Origin: Planctomycetia bacterium
GTDB lineage: Bacteria > Planctomycetota > Planctomycetia > Pirellulales > Thermoguttaceae
Assembly: GCA_030527205.1 (NCBI GenBank)
Contig: JAUNBG010000016.1
Location: 23,214 to 76,401 of the forward strand
Length of the DNA stretch: 53,188 bases
Reading direction: 5' to 3'
In this document: positions 9,527 to 18,082 of the stretch, in pieces
Position numbering within the stretch: position 1 is the stretch's first letter
How the letters are laid out: every line of letters begins with the position of its first letter
Made by a program: the position numbers and the translations under genes
The notes under the pieces: model-generated
What the model saw: the letters and a program-made list of their open reading frames with translations, nothing else
Databases searched by the model: none
Told to the model about the DNA's origin: nothing

Positions 9527-10873
9527 ATGAAACGAAATTCTCCGGCCTTTATTTCTGCCCCGATTGGGCGGACTATGTTTTTATCTGCTTTATCGATGCT
9601 TCCTGGAACGATTGCCATTTCTGGTTACAATTTAGCCGATACCTATTTTGTCAGCCAGATGAATGATTGGCGGGAGTTGGCCGCGATGGGATATTCCTTT
9701 CCCATTGTGATGTTTTTCAGCTTCATTTTCAGCGGATTTGCGACCGGCGTTATGGTTTCGACTTCTCAGGCGTTTGGCGGCAAGAAGCGTCGAAAGGCTT
9801 CGCATTTAATTACGGCGGGGCTCGTTTATTCCTTTATCCTGGCGATTTTCCTTGGTTTACTCGGTTTTTATTTCATGGAGGAAACGTTTCTGTATTTAGG
9901 AGCTGGCAACGAGGTTTTACCGGGCATTCGCAAATACATGTCGATTTGGTATCTGGGCGGCGCGGCGACAGCGGCGCTCGGATCTACAGGCAACAACATT
10001 TTTATGTCTGTTGGATCGACGCGAACCGCTGGCATTATGATGCTGGGAGGACTTCTTTTGAACATCGTTCTGGATCCCATTTTCATTTTCGGATATGCCG
10101 GAATGCCAAAAATGGGGATTGCCGGCGCGGCGATGGCAACCGTTATTGCCCAGGGCTTGAGCGCTCTGGTTATGTTAGGACAACTCCATTTTCGTTACCA
10201 TTTTCTCACTACTTCCGTTTTTTGCAACCGACTCATGACGCAGACGCGGAGACTCATTTTAAAATTTGCTTTTCCTGCCATTTTAGGTTTGCTCTTAATT
10301 CCGCTCGGCAATACGATCATAACCGCGATTTTAGCCCGATTCAGTGACAAAGCCGTCGCCGCCGTTTCGACTGCCGGACGCATTGAACTCATTGCGTTTG
10401 TTCTGCCGATGTCTTTAGGAATGGCGCTCATGCCGATGATTGCTCAGAATTATGGCGCTGGACTTTATTCAAGAATTCATCAATGCCGTCGAGTTGCAAT
10501 GCGTGCGGCTCTTATATTATTAGTCATAACTGGAACTCTTTTATTTATCTTTGCCGAGTCGTTAGCTCGTATTTTTACGCAAGATGAAACGATTTTACCG
10601 ATTATGATTCTCTATTTACGCATTGTTGCTCCTGGTTTTTGTATGGTTGAAGTTCATCGTTTTGCGACCTTTTTTTATACCGGTTGCGGGCATCCGATCA
10701 TATCGGCATTACTGATCGCGTTACGTATTTTCGGATTTCTCGTCCCTTTATCTTTTCTTGCTCTTTCTCTCGAATGGCTCACTGGGGTCTTTTGGGCTCG
10801 ACTGACCGCCGACCTGCTCGCTGGCTCCATCGCTCTTTATCTTGCCCGACGCCTCACCAAAAAACTTCAATAG
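9527..10873 (+). CDS. MATE family efflux transporter
   Basis: A 448-residue polytopic membrane protein with the two-bundle MATE plan of about twelve TM helices. The N-terminal half holds MLPGTIAISGYNLADTYFVS and the loop SQAFGGKKRRKASHL. The C-terminal half repeats the arrangement with GMALMPMIAQNYGAGLYSR and a cationic segment (RIHQCRRVAMRA). MATE proteins export cationic drugs or metabolites using sodium or proton gradients; the substrate cannot be inferred here. It follows the RND genes in the same direction but is separated by a repeat and a hairpin, so it is probably a separate transcript. A hairpin with a T-run follows at 10932-10961. Confidence 0.93.
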   Translation: MKRNSPAFISAPIGRTMFLSALSMLPGTIAISGYNLADTYFVSQMNDWRELAAMGYSFPIVMFFSFIFSGFATGVMVSTSQAFGGKKRRKASHLITAGLVYSFILAIFLGLLGFYFMEETFLYLGAGNEVLPGIRKYMSIWYLGGAATAALGSTGNNIFMSVGSTRTAGIMMLGGLLLNIVLDPIFIFGYAGMPKMGIAGAAMATVIAQGLSALVMLGQLHFRYHFLTTSVFCNRLMTQTRRLILKFAFPAILGLLLIPLGNTIITAILARFSDKAVAAVSTAGRIELIAFVLPMSLGMALMPMIAQNYGAGLYSRIHQCRRVAMRAALILLVITGTLLFIFAESLARIFTQDETILPIMILYLRIVAPGFCMVEVHRFATFFYTGCGHPIISALLIALRIFGFLVPLSFLALSLEWLTGVFWARLTADLLAGSIALYLARRLTKKLQ

Positions 10874-10931
10874 CTGATCGTTCAAAGCTGTTCGTTGAAT
10901 TCTTCTCGATCCATTACTCAATCGTTACAAT

Positions 10932-10961
10932 CGTCTTAAATAGAATAAAGACGGTTTTTTT
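10932..10961 (+). terminator. Intrinsic terminator after the MATE gene
   Basis: CGTCTT (10932-10937) pairs with AAGACG (10948-10953) and is followed by GTTTTTTT. This is a compact but classical Rho-independent terminator, 58 bases downstream of the stop. Confidence 0.65.
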
Positions 10962-11122
10962 GAACGCTTGACCCTGGCTGTCAAATTGATTTTTTTTGAG
11001 TTTTTGCTTAAAAATAAAATTTTTTGATTTTTTTTGCAAGAGCAATTTCCCTTAATTTTAAGCTGAAAACAAATTTTCTAAAAAATTTTTTGATAAATTT
11101 CAAAAATAATGAAATTTTTTTC

Positions 11123-11150
11123 TTGCTTGTTACGAATTATTGATTATAAT
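11123..11150 (+). promoter_or_regulatory. Sigma-70-type promoter for the giant surface protein
   Basis: TTGCTT (11123-11128) and a perfect TATAAT (11145-11150) are separated by 16 bases. Transcription would begin near 11157 and leave a leader of about 140 bases containing a small CCTAC/GTAGG hairpin. The surrounding 10962-11122 stretch is very AT-rich with no gene, which is typical of a promoter with an UP-like region. Confidence 0.55.
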
Positions 11151-11297
11151 GAAACCTACAAGGTCGGTAGGAAGTCAGATTTGTGTAACCCCCATCGAAT
11201 ATCGCACAATAAGTCGACTCCTTGTCGCTGATCTTTTACTGAAATTGGCTTAATAATCACATGATAATTCATTGATCTTTTGAAAAGGGATGACGTG

Positions 11298-14200
11298 ATG
11301 TTTCTAATAAAAATTCTTAATCGATTAACCAAATCAAACCAAACAGATTCTCGTAAAGAGTCTCGATTTTCGACTCGTTTATTAAAACTGGAATCTTTGG
11401 AAGAACGTCAGCTTTTGAGCGTTAACATAGGAAAAACGCCAGCTCCTTCTGCGGGCTTCATAACACAGGAAATTTTGGACAATCAAGACATTTCTGCAAC
11501 GGCCAATTCATTAAATAATGCATTACCTACAAGTGCCGATAATTCAATTACTGTTACGAATGCAAACTCAACGGGTGAAGGTTCATTAGCCCACGCTATT
11601 GAAACAGCCACAGCGGGGACTACCATTGTCTTCAATAGTAACCTTTCTGCCGAGACGATCTTCTTGACTGGTACATTGACAATTGATAAAGCGATTACGA
11701 TAGACGCTACTTCTGTTGCAACCCCGATTACTATTACCATTAATGGAAGTAGGCATTTCGATATTTCGAACACTGAAGGCACCGTAACAATCAAGAATTT
11801 TAATTTCACCCAAGGTTCTTCAGATGGTTCAACCGGAGGATCAATTCGCAAAACCAAAGCCGGTACCCTGGCTCTTGAGAATATTACATTCCGCGCGAAC
11901 AATGCCTTATATGGCGGTGCTTTGGCTAATGGTCCAGACAGCACTGTCACTATCACGAACTGTGACTTTACGGGCAACAGCGCACAAAACGGTTACGGCG
12001 GTGCTATCCATAATTCCGGCACAATGACGATCAATAATGTATCTTTTAATGGGAATGACGCGTCATATGGCGGAGCCATCTCAAACGATGGCTCATTGAC
12101 ACTTGAATACAACACCAAATCGGTGACTTTCACGGATAACAGAGCCACTACTAGCGGCGGGGCCATTTTTAATTATTATACAACAGGTACCAAATCCCGC
12201 AGTGGCGTGTTGACTATTAACACAAATACGAGCCAAGACCCAACCGCGACGTTTATTGGAAACGAAAGTAGAATTAACGGTGGCGCTATTACAAACTTTG
12301 CCCAAGCCACAATCAATTCGTCTTATTTCGAATCGAATGACTTTTATTCTGACACGTCTGAGGTTATAGTTCGCAAAGGCGGGGCCATCTATAATGGTGC
12401 GGATCAAACTCCTGATACGTCATTCGGACTCACGCTTAATAATGTTAAATTTATTGAAAACGCTCAAAGCAGCTTGGAATTTGATATTCTTGGTGGTGCC
12501 CTCTATAATGCTCTTAACTCCAATGCAACCATTATCAACACACAATTCGAAAATAATGGCTTATCAAGCAACTCCGGCTATAGCGTCACAGGCGGTGCCA
12601 TTTTCAACTTGGGTGCAATCGAATTGGAAACGGGAAACAGCTTTAGTTCAAATAAAGCGTGGAAAGGGGGAGCGATTTTCAATTCAGGTAACTTAGATAT
12701 CGCTGAATCAAATTCGTTTTCCGATAATGAAGCTGGTATCCAGGGCGGTGCTATCTGTAATACGTATTTCAAATATGATAACAATGCATACCGCGGAATA
12801 TTGACTATAACCGGAACAACGCAAAACCCTGTCGAATTCACTAACAACACAGCCAATACCGGAGGAGCCATCGGAAACTGGGGCGCTGCCACAATCGATT
12901 ATGCCTCTTTTGGAGAAAACACCGCTGCGTTGAATGGTGGGGCTGTTTATAATGACAAATACATCAGCTCGGAGATCTCCGATGCACAAAAAGCGACTTT
13001 GAGCATTAGCAATTCAACATTTACAAGCAATTCTGCCTTTCGGGGTGGTGCTCTTGTCGCTGCTACCGAGTCTCGTGTCGAATCTGTATCAGTAACGTCC
13101 TGCACCTTTACCGGTAATACGGCCCAAAATAATGGCGGGGCTATTTTCACCGCATGTCCCAACTTCACTATTACAGGAAGTACCTTTACCGGTAATACGG
13201 CCCAAAATAGTGGTGGGGCTATTCTTAATTACGGAACATTGACGCTTTCGGGTAGAAACACATTCACAGGGAATACTGCTGACGTGAATGGTGGAGCGAT
13301 CAACAATGCGGTCATTGGCAGTCGTAAAGGTAATCTTACTATTACTGCTGATGATAATACCAATGTTTCAGCATTCAGCACAAACTCCGCAAAGGGAAAT
13401 GGTGGTGCCATTTCAAACTGGGGAATTGCCAATATCACCTATGCAACATTCACAGAAAACATCGTATTCGACGAGAGTTCTAATGTCTCGAAAGGGGGAG
13501 CCATCTTTAACTCCAATGCTGAAGGCACCTCTGTAGCACTCAACCTTTGTATTTTCGAGAAAAATTTTGCCTGTTATGGCGGTGCCTTTTTTAATCAAGA
13601 CGGTAGCAGCAATGTTACTCTTCAAGACGTCTCTTTCACGGAGAATGGTTATTATTCTGAAAAAGATTTGTACGCTTACGGCGGTGCTATTTACAATCTT
13701 GCTACAATGGAAGCGGCCCAAACTACTTTTGAAAAGAATAAAGGCATCAATGGAGGTGCCATTTGGAATGGCGGATCACTGGAGATTGCGGGCTCTTTTA
13801 CGAGCAATTACGCAACTGCTTATGGGGGAGCCATTCAAAATGCGTATATCGACGCCACCACTCAACTGACAATCAGTGATGAATCCAGTTTTTATTATAA
13901 TAAAGCAGGCACTGGCGGGGGTGCTATCAGTAACTATATCAGTGCTACTATTGGAGCGGTAACATTTAAAGGAAATGAAGCTCCGAAAGGGGGAGCGATT
14001 TATAATAACAACTTGAGTCAGCAGAATTCAGGCCCCAATTTATCTATTTCCGGATCTAGTACCGGCTTTACGTTTGAATATAATTTCTCCAATTATGGAG
14101 GGGCTATTTATAATGAAACCAACGGTTCCGTTTCACTTGCTAATGGCAAGTTTAATTATAACAAAGTAACTGCCCTCGTCAACAAATCAGACAGCGGTTA

Positions 14201-15860
14201 TGGTGGTGCAATCTACAACCTTGGAACAGTTGACATTGATTATCATACTGACCCCCAAGTGGTACTTTTCAGTAACAATTTCGCCCCCGCTGGCGGAGGT
14301 GCAATTTTGAATTCCGGCACCTTAGATATTTTAGACACAGTCTTTACCGAAAATAAAACGGAGAAAAATGGGGGAGCAATCTTTAATTCCGGATCAGCAA
14401 CCATTGATGCTGACTTCACCAAAAACCAGGCCAACGATAAAGGGGGAGCAATCTTTAACACTCAAGATTCTTCGAATCCTCAAAGTATGATTTTGCAAGA
14501 CAGCTTTTTTGAGGAGAACAAAGCTGGCTTCGGAGGCGGTGTGGCCAATATCGGAACATTGACCGTTGATGGCTGTACGTTTTATATGAACTATGCCGAG
14601 AATGCTACGGAAGCCAATGGTGGCGCTATCACAAGTGGTTCACTTACAACACTCCCTTCAGATGGAGTACCTACTGCCAGCTTGACTTTTTCGGGAAGCT
14701 ATACATCAATCACCCATAACACTGCGGATAATTTAGGTGGTGGTTTAGTTCTCATGGCGGATACAACATGTACCATCACGGATGGGATCTATGATTCTAT
14801 TGGTAATGGAACGTTGGCAATTGAAGACAATCAAACGTATCGGTTCAATGATGTTTCAGAGGATGTGCTGACCTATATTATACCCAAAGATCAAAACGGT
14901 AATGAGGTTACATTCCCCAACAGTGTCAACCTGAGTGGACTGACGAACATTTCCATACTTAAAGGAAGTTCCACAGAGCTCACCTCATCTGGAATTTCCG
15001 AGCCAGAATATGCCATTGATATCAACGGCGATGGCAAGTACGAAGTTAAAACTAAAAAGACCCTCACTGCCGACTCCCTGGGGTTGAATGTCGGTACTCA
15101 TACTGTTTCCATGGCCATTTTGGTGAACAATACAGTTCGAGTCACCTTTGAAACAACGATTACAATCGAATCCAATCAGGTTTCTGCGACATCCAGCACA
15201 ACGGGATTCATGAACAATCAATTGGTTGCATTGTCCATCAATGTTCAACCGACCTGTCGGTCAATCAGTCAATGGGTTGTTAATTGGGGCGATAATGAAG
15301 AATCAATCGTCGAAGCCGGAACAAAATCATTTACCGCATTGCATCTTTATAATGCAGGCGAAGCTGATCAAACCAATCCGATTACCCTCTCCTTCATTGA
15401 TGAAAATGGCGTTCGTAATTCCCAGCCTTATTTCGTAACAAATCATACCGTACCCACAACAAGTAATACCGAACCCGAAACAAGTTATATTGAACCCGCA
15501 TTTGGTGGCTCTGATTATATCGATTCTGCCTTTTCGACGAACCCCTACTTATCAGAGTTGCCGAACGTGGCCGGGGGAGAAGTTGTCGCTGTCTCTGAAA
15601 CGGGCATTTCTCCCTCGGTTCTCACAGCTCCTTTGGACGTTGAGAACTTCATTGGATACGAAAACACACCGCAATCAAAATCTGCCAAACCTGTTACTGA
15701 TGACGCCGAAACCGACGACGCCTTGATCGATACTTATTGGCAGAATTTTGATGACGAATCAGAAACGAATGATTTTTCATTTGACTTCGGCAATGAATAC
15801 GTGACAGACGAAGAAAAAGACTCAACCTTTGACGAGTCACTCCTCGAAGCGATCTTTTGA
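11298..15860 (+). CDS. Giant Pmp-like surface protein with planctomycete LExLExRxLLS signal
   Basis: About 1,520 residues. The N-terminus is not a classical signal peptide: a basic stretch is followed by LESLEERQLLSV, a motif I know from giant extracytoplasmic proteins of planctomycetes. Residues about 75-1200 contain some thirty GGA[IVLF]xN motifs, usually paired with FxxN motifs, as in chlamydial polymorphic membrane proteins; a right-handed beta-helix is expected. A PKD-like segment (QWVVNWGDNEESI) lies near residue 1330. The tail is highly acidic (TDEEKDSTFDESLLEAIF). No autotransporter beta-barrel is visible, so export must use another route. The ATG at 11298 has AAAGGGAT upstream; a TTG six codons earlier is the alternative. 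Likely an adhesin or cell-surface component (inference). Confidence 0.85.
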   Translation: MFLIKILNRLTKSNQTDSRKESRFSTRLLKLESLEERQLLSVNIGKTPAPSAGFITQEILDNQDISATANSLNNALPTSADNSITVTNANSTGEGSLAHAIETATAGTTIVFNSNLSAETIFLTGTLTIDKAITIDATSVATPITITINGSRHFDISNTEGTVTIKNFNFTQGSSDGSTGGSIRKTKAGTLALENITFRANNALYGGALANGPDSTVTITNCDFTGNSAQNGYGGAIHNSGTMTINNVSFNGNDASYGGAISNDGSLTLEYNTKSVTFTDNRATTSGGAIFNYYTTGTKSRSGVLTINTNTSQDPTATFIGNESRINGGAITNFAQATINSSYFESNDFYSDTSEVIVRKGGAIYNGADQTPDTSFGLTLNNVKFIENAQSSLEFDILGGALYNALNSNATIINTQFENNGLSSNSGYSVTGGAIFNLGAIELETGNSFSSNKAWKGGAIFNSGNLDIAESNSFSDNEAGIQGGAICNTYFKYDNNAYRGILTITGTTQNPVEFTNNTANTGGAIGNWGAATIDYASFGENTAALNGGAVYNDKYISSEISDAQKATLSISNSTFTSNSAFRGGALVAATESRVESVSVTSCTFTGNTAQNNGGAIFTACPNFTITGSTFTGNTAQNSGGAILNYGTLTLSGRNTFTGNTADVNGGAINNAVIGSRKGNLTITADDNTNVSAFSTNSAKGNGGAISNWGIANITYATFTENIVFDESSNVSKGGAIFNSNAEGTSVALNLCIFEKNFACYGGAFFNQDGSSNVTLQDVSFTENGYYSEKDLYAYGGAIYNLATMEAAQTTFEKNKGINGGAIWNGGSLEIAGSFTSNYATAYGGAIQNAYIDATTQLTISDESSFYYNKAGTGGGAISNYISATIGAVTFKGNEAPKGGAIYNNNLSQQNSGPNLSISGSSTGFTFEYNFSNYGGAIYNETNGSVSLANGKFNYNKVTALVNKSDSGYGGAIYNLGTVDIDYHTDPQVVLFSNNFAPAGGGAILNSGTLDILDTVFTENKTEKNGGAIFNSGSATIDADFTKNQANDKGGAIFNTQDSSNPQSMILQDSFFEENKAGFGGGVANIGTLTVDGCTFYMNYAENATEANGGAITSGSLTTLPSDGVPTASLTFSGSYTSITHNTADNLGGGLVLMADTTCTITDGIYDSIGNGTLAIEDNQTYRFNDVSEDVLTYIIPKDQNGNEVTFPNSVNLSGLTNISILKGSSTELTSSGISEPEYAIDINGDGKYEVKTKKTLTADSLGLNVGTHTVSMAILVNNTVRVTFETTITIESNQVSATSSTTGFMNNQLVALSINVQPTCRSISQWVVNWGDNEESIVEAGTKSFTALHLYNAGEADQTNPITLSFIDENGVRNSQPYFVTNHTVPTTSNTEPETSYIEPAFGGSDYIDSAFSTNPYLSELPNVAGGEVVAVSETGISPSVLTAPLDVENFIGYENTPQSKSAKPVTDDAETDDALIDTYWQNFDDESETNDFSFDFGNEYVTDEEKDSTFDESLLEAIF
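13105..13225 (+). repeat. Near-identical tandem repeat inside the Pmp-like gene
   Basis: The segment beginning ACCTTTACCGGTAATACGG occurs at about 13108 and again at about 13186. More than 40 bases are almost identical, differing mainly at silent or AAT/AGT positions. Most GGAI units in this gene are diverged, so this pair marks a recent in-frame duplication or gene-conversion event. Confidence 0.7.
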
Positions 15861-15899
15861 GTTACATGAGTTTACCTCTTACGGTCAACTCAACCTCAT

Positions 15900-15928
15900 C
15901 TCCCCGTTTCCCCCAAAGAAACGGGGAG
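15900..15928 (+). terminator. Strong GC-rich hairpin after the giant protein gene
   Basis: CTCCCCGTTTC (15900-15910) and GAAACGGGGAG (15918-15928) make a perfect 11-bp stem with a 7-base loop, 40 bases after the stop. It is followed by GAAAAAATT rather than Ts. It may terminate or attenuate, or protect the 3' end, before the small peptide gene at 16093. Confidence 0.55.
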
Positions 15929-16092
15929 GAAAAAATTAAACAAGATGCCAGTAGTATAAAACATTATAAATGTCTTTTGAAAAATATCGATAAAACTCGA
16001 TAATCCACTTGAAACAGTTTCATGGATAAGCAGACATGGTCATTGTTTTTTAATGATTATGTTTATTCATCTTAAAAAAAGGAGAGAAAAAA

Positions 16093-16248
16093 ATGACTGA
16101 AATTAAATCCAGTAATTCCGAAAGAAGGAATTATGAAACACCAGAAGTTGAAATTAACTTATTCGAAGTCCCGAATATTATAATGCTAAGTGTTGTCACA
16201 GAAACACCTTCAGACACCAACCCTGGTGTTGAAGACCCCTGGGCATAA
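16093..16248 (+). CDS. Small 51-residue peptide with PEVEI motif and acidic DPWA end
   Basis: A short gene with a good ribosome-binding site (AAAGGAGAG, 7-10 bases before ATG). The product begins MTEIKSSNSERRNYETPEVE and ends with a Pro/Asp-rich tail, DTNPGVEDPWA. The layout (charged leader, Tyr-x-x-Pro-Glu-hydrophobic-Glu core, short hydrophobic patch, small-residue tail) resembles short peptides of unknown role that I recall from gut Bacteroidetes and Firmicutes; that likeness is from memory and not tested. No maturase or transporter gene is adjacent. It lies between the giant surface protein and a strong terminator, and a decayed partial copy follows it directly. Confidence 0.6.
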   Translation: MTEIKSSNSERRNYETPEVEINLFEVPNIIMLSVVTETPSDTNPGVEDPWA

Positions 16249-16335
16249 TGACATTATCTCAGGGCAGATACCAACCCTGACAATAAAGCCCCTTGGGCCA
16301 GAGATGTCTTTCCCCGTTCAACGAGCCCCTATGAA
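16249..16335 (+). pseudogene. Decayed partial second copy of the small peptide gene
   Basis: In the same frame, after TAA and TGA, the sequence encodes ADTNPDNKAPWA, closely matching SDTNPGVEDPWA of the intact gene. At the base level CAGATACCAACCCTGAC corresponds to CAGACACCAACCCTGGT, and CCCCTTGGGCC to CCCCTGGGCA. Just before it another frame reads NDIISG, comparable to NIIMLS in the intact copy, so a frameshift lies between the two parts. There is no start codon or ribosome-binding site of its own. It is best read as the remnant of a tandem duplication. Confidence 0.5.
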
Positions 16336-16436
16336 AAAATATACAGTTCTTCAGGATCAGACGAAAACTTTTGAATTTCTTTCCTGAATTCATTGTTTAG
16401 CGTTTAGACTGTAGTCTGTTCGTGTTTCCCTTTTCT

Positions 16437-16480
16437 CATCTGACGATCATTCAATCTCTTTTTGGAATGATCGTCAGATG
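16437..16480 (+). terminator. Long perfect terminator hairpin
   Basis: CATCTGACGATCATTC (16437-16452) and GAATGATCGTCAGATG (16465-16480) form a perfect 16-bp stem with a 12-base loop, followed by CTTTGTTTTCTTT. It separates the plus-strand surface-protein region from the convergent minus-strand esterase gene and may act in both directions. Confidence 0.75.
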
Positions 16481-16548
16481 CTTTGTTTTCTTTAAACGAA
16501 ATCAAAAAAAACCGTATTAATCTTTTTGAATCATTGATTTCTTATGGA

Positions 16549-17949
16549 TCAAGGTTTTTGCGCTTTGAAAACCTCTCGAAGCTCATCGATGTTTTGAATT
16601 CCGTCTTCCGGATAGTTCTCGCCGTTCGTTCCGAAAAGAAGCATTTGTTCTCGCGGCTCAATAACAACTTTGGACTCATCGACCCGGGAAAGATCAAGTC
16701 CCAAATGTTTCGCCATAAACGGATACATCGCCTGACGTTTACTCTCTCCGTAATCATGCGGCTCGTCAAAAATGGCATATTCGACATTCTCTTTTGCGTC
16801 ATAAAATCCATAAATATTTTGAATATAGGGAAATTCAACATCGGGCGTATTGCAGGTCCAGTCCTGTTTTACTGCAGTTAAATGAAGCGGTCGGGGAGCG
16901 GCCATTGCAGCGATTTCCGCGTTACAGGTTCCGCCGCACAAAATATGAAAAGGAAGTCCGCTTTCGCAGGGACATCCGCCATAAAAATGAGCCGAAACCA
17001 TAACGGTCGGAACCGCAACTTTGATGCGATCATCCAGAGCGGTTGCCAAAAACGTCTGCGTTCCGCCGCCCGATTCCCCTGTTATCCCGATCCGTTCTGC
17101 ATCAACTTGATCCAGCGACGTCAAAAAGTCGAGAACCCGCATTGTCGTCCAGGTTTGCATTGTTCCAGCGAAAGGAACCCGATGATCTGTCAGCAGAAGC
17201 GGCGATTCCTCCTCAATCCAGGCGAACATGCTATAGGTCATAGCAATGGCTCCCATTCGAGCCAGGGTCGCAGCTCGAATTTGAGCAACGTCTTGAAAAC
17301 GCCCTTCTTTCCCATGTCCATGAGGACAAAGAACAATGGGAAATGGCCCTTCCTGTTCCGTCGGTCGATAAAGCGTTCCGCTGACAAAATAGCCGGGCAA
17401 AACTTCCAATGCGACATTTTCGACCGAATAACCCTCATATTGTCGCGGCTCAGAATAAATCGGATTCAAAGGATTCCGTTTCGGCAAAGGAGATAAATCC
17501 ATTGTTTGCAAAATCGTCTCACGAAGCTCCGCCCGACGTTGAGTCCAACTTTCCCGATCCGGATACATTGCCGCCAAACGTTCCAAATGCGCTTTCGCCT
17601 CGTTTTGCGGTCTGATATAATACCAGGGCTCAAAGACGCGAAACGTTTTTTCGTCGATTTTTTCAAAACTCAAATCCAGCGGAGCCAAAAAATAAGCCAG
17701 ACGCAATTCCGGATCGTTCCAGTATTTCCAAGGCGCTATTTTAACGGTTCGATCCAGATAAGGCTCAACCTTGACATCGCATTGGATCGTTATGCCAAGC
17801 TCTTTCTCCGCATCGGCCAAAAGAATTTTGAGCGGAATTTGATACGGTTCATCATTATTCTTATAAATCACATAAGAACTGTCTTGCGCTTCTGCCAACG
17901 AAACAAAAAGCGTCACAAAACAAAGAAAACTTCCAATGATCCATTTCAT
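16549..17949 (-). CDS. Secreted alpha/beta hydrolase, acetyl xylan esterase-like
   Basis: A 466-residue serine hydrolase with a signal peptide (residues about 1-20, ending LAEAQ). The nucleophile elbow is GITGESGGGTQ with Ser293, and the likely catalytic His398 is in EPHDYGES near the end. The segment IVLCPHGHGKEG is the oxyanion-side strand-loop of this fold, and GGCPCESGLPFHILCGGTC is a Cys-rich loop. By family likeness it removes acyl groups from plant polysaccharides or related esters in the periplasm; the substrate is not provable. The ATG at 17949 has GAAGGAA 4-5 bases upstream. It lies 133 bases after the symporter gene on the same strand, suggesting one transcript for ester cleavage and solute uptake. 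Confidence 0.82.
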   Translation of the reverse strand: MKWIIGSFLCFVTLFVSLAEAQDSSYVIYKNNDEPYQIPLKILLADAEKELGITIQCDVKVEPYLDRTVKIAPWKYWNDPELRLAYFLAPLDLSFEKIDEKTFRVFEPWYYIRPQNEAKAHLERLAAMYPDRESWTQRRAELRETILQTMDLSPLPKRNPLNPIYSEPRQYEGYSVENVALEVLPGYFVSGTLYRPTEQEGPFPIVLCPHGHGKEGRFQDVAQIRAATLARMGAIAMTYSMFAWIEEESPLLLTDHRVPFAGTMQTWTTMRVLDFLTSLDQVDAERIGITGESGGGTQTFLATALDDRIKVAVPTVMVSAHFYGGCPCESGLPFHILCGGTCNAEIAAMAAPRPLHLTAVKQDWTCNTPDVEFPYIQNIYGFYDAKENVEYAIFDEPHDYGESKRQAMYPFMAKHLGLDLSRVDESKVVIEPREQMLLFGTNGENYPEDGIQNIDELREVFKAQKP

Positions 17950-18082
17950 GGGATTCCTTCTTTCATTTATAAGGTTATTTCTAATCCAAGATTCCTGTTT
18001 CGAAATCAATTCGTCAAACATAAGTTCAACGCGTCAATAAAAACAAGCGTCAATAAAAAATGGGGAAGTCAGATCGCTTGAC

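Noticed and set aside
9667..10347. A 226-codon frame inside the MATE gene
   Set aside because: Out of frame with a clear MATE protein; its aromatic/His/Arg-rich product looks like frame-shifted membrane-protein code.
11298..15860. Autotransporter or type V secretion for the Pmp-like protein
   Set aside because: No C-terminal beta-barrel or terminal aromatic residue pattern; the tail is acidic and low-complexity.
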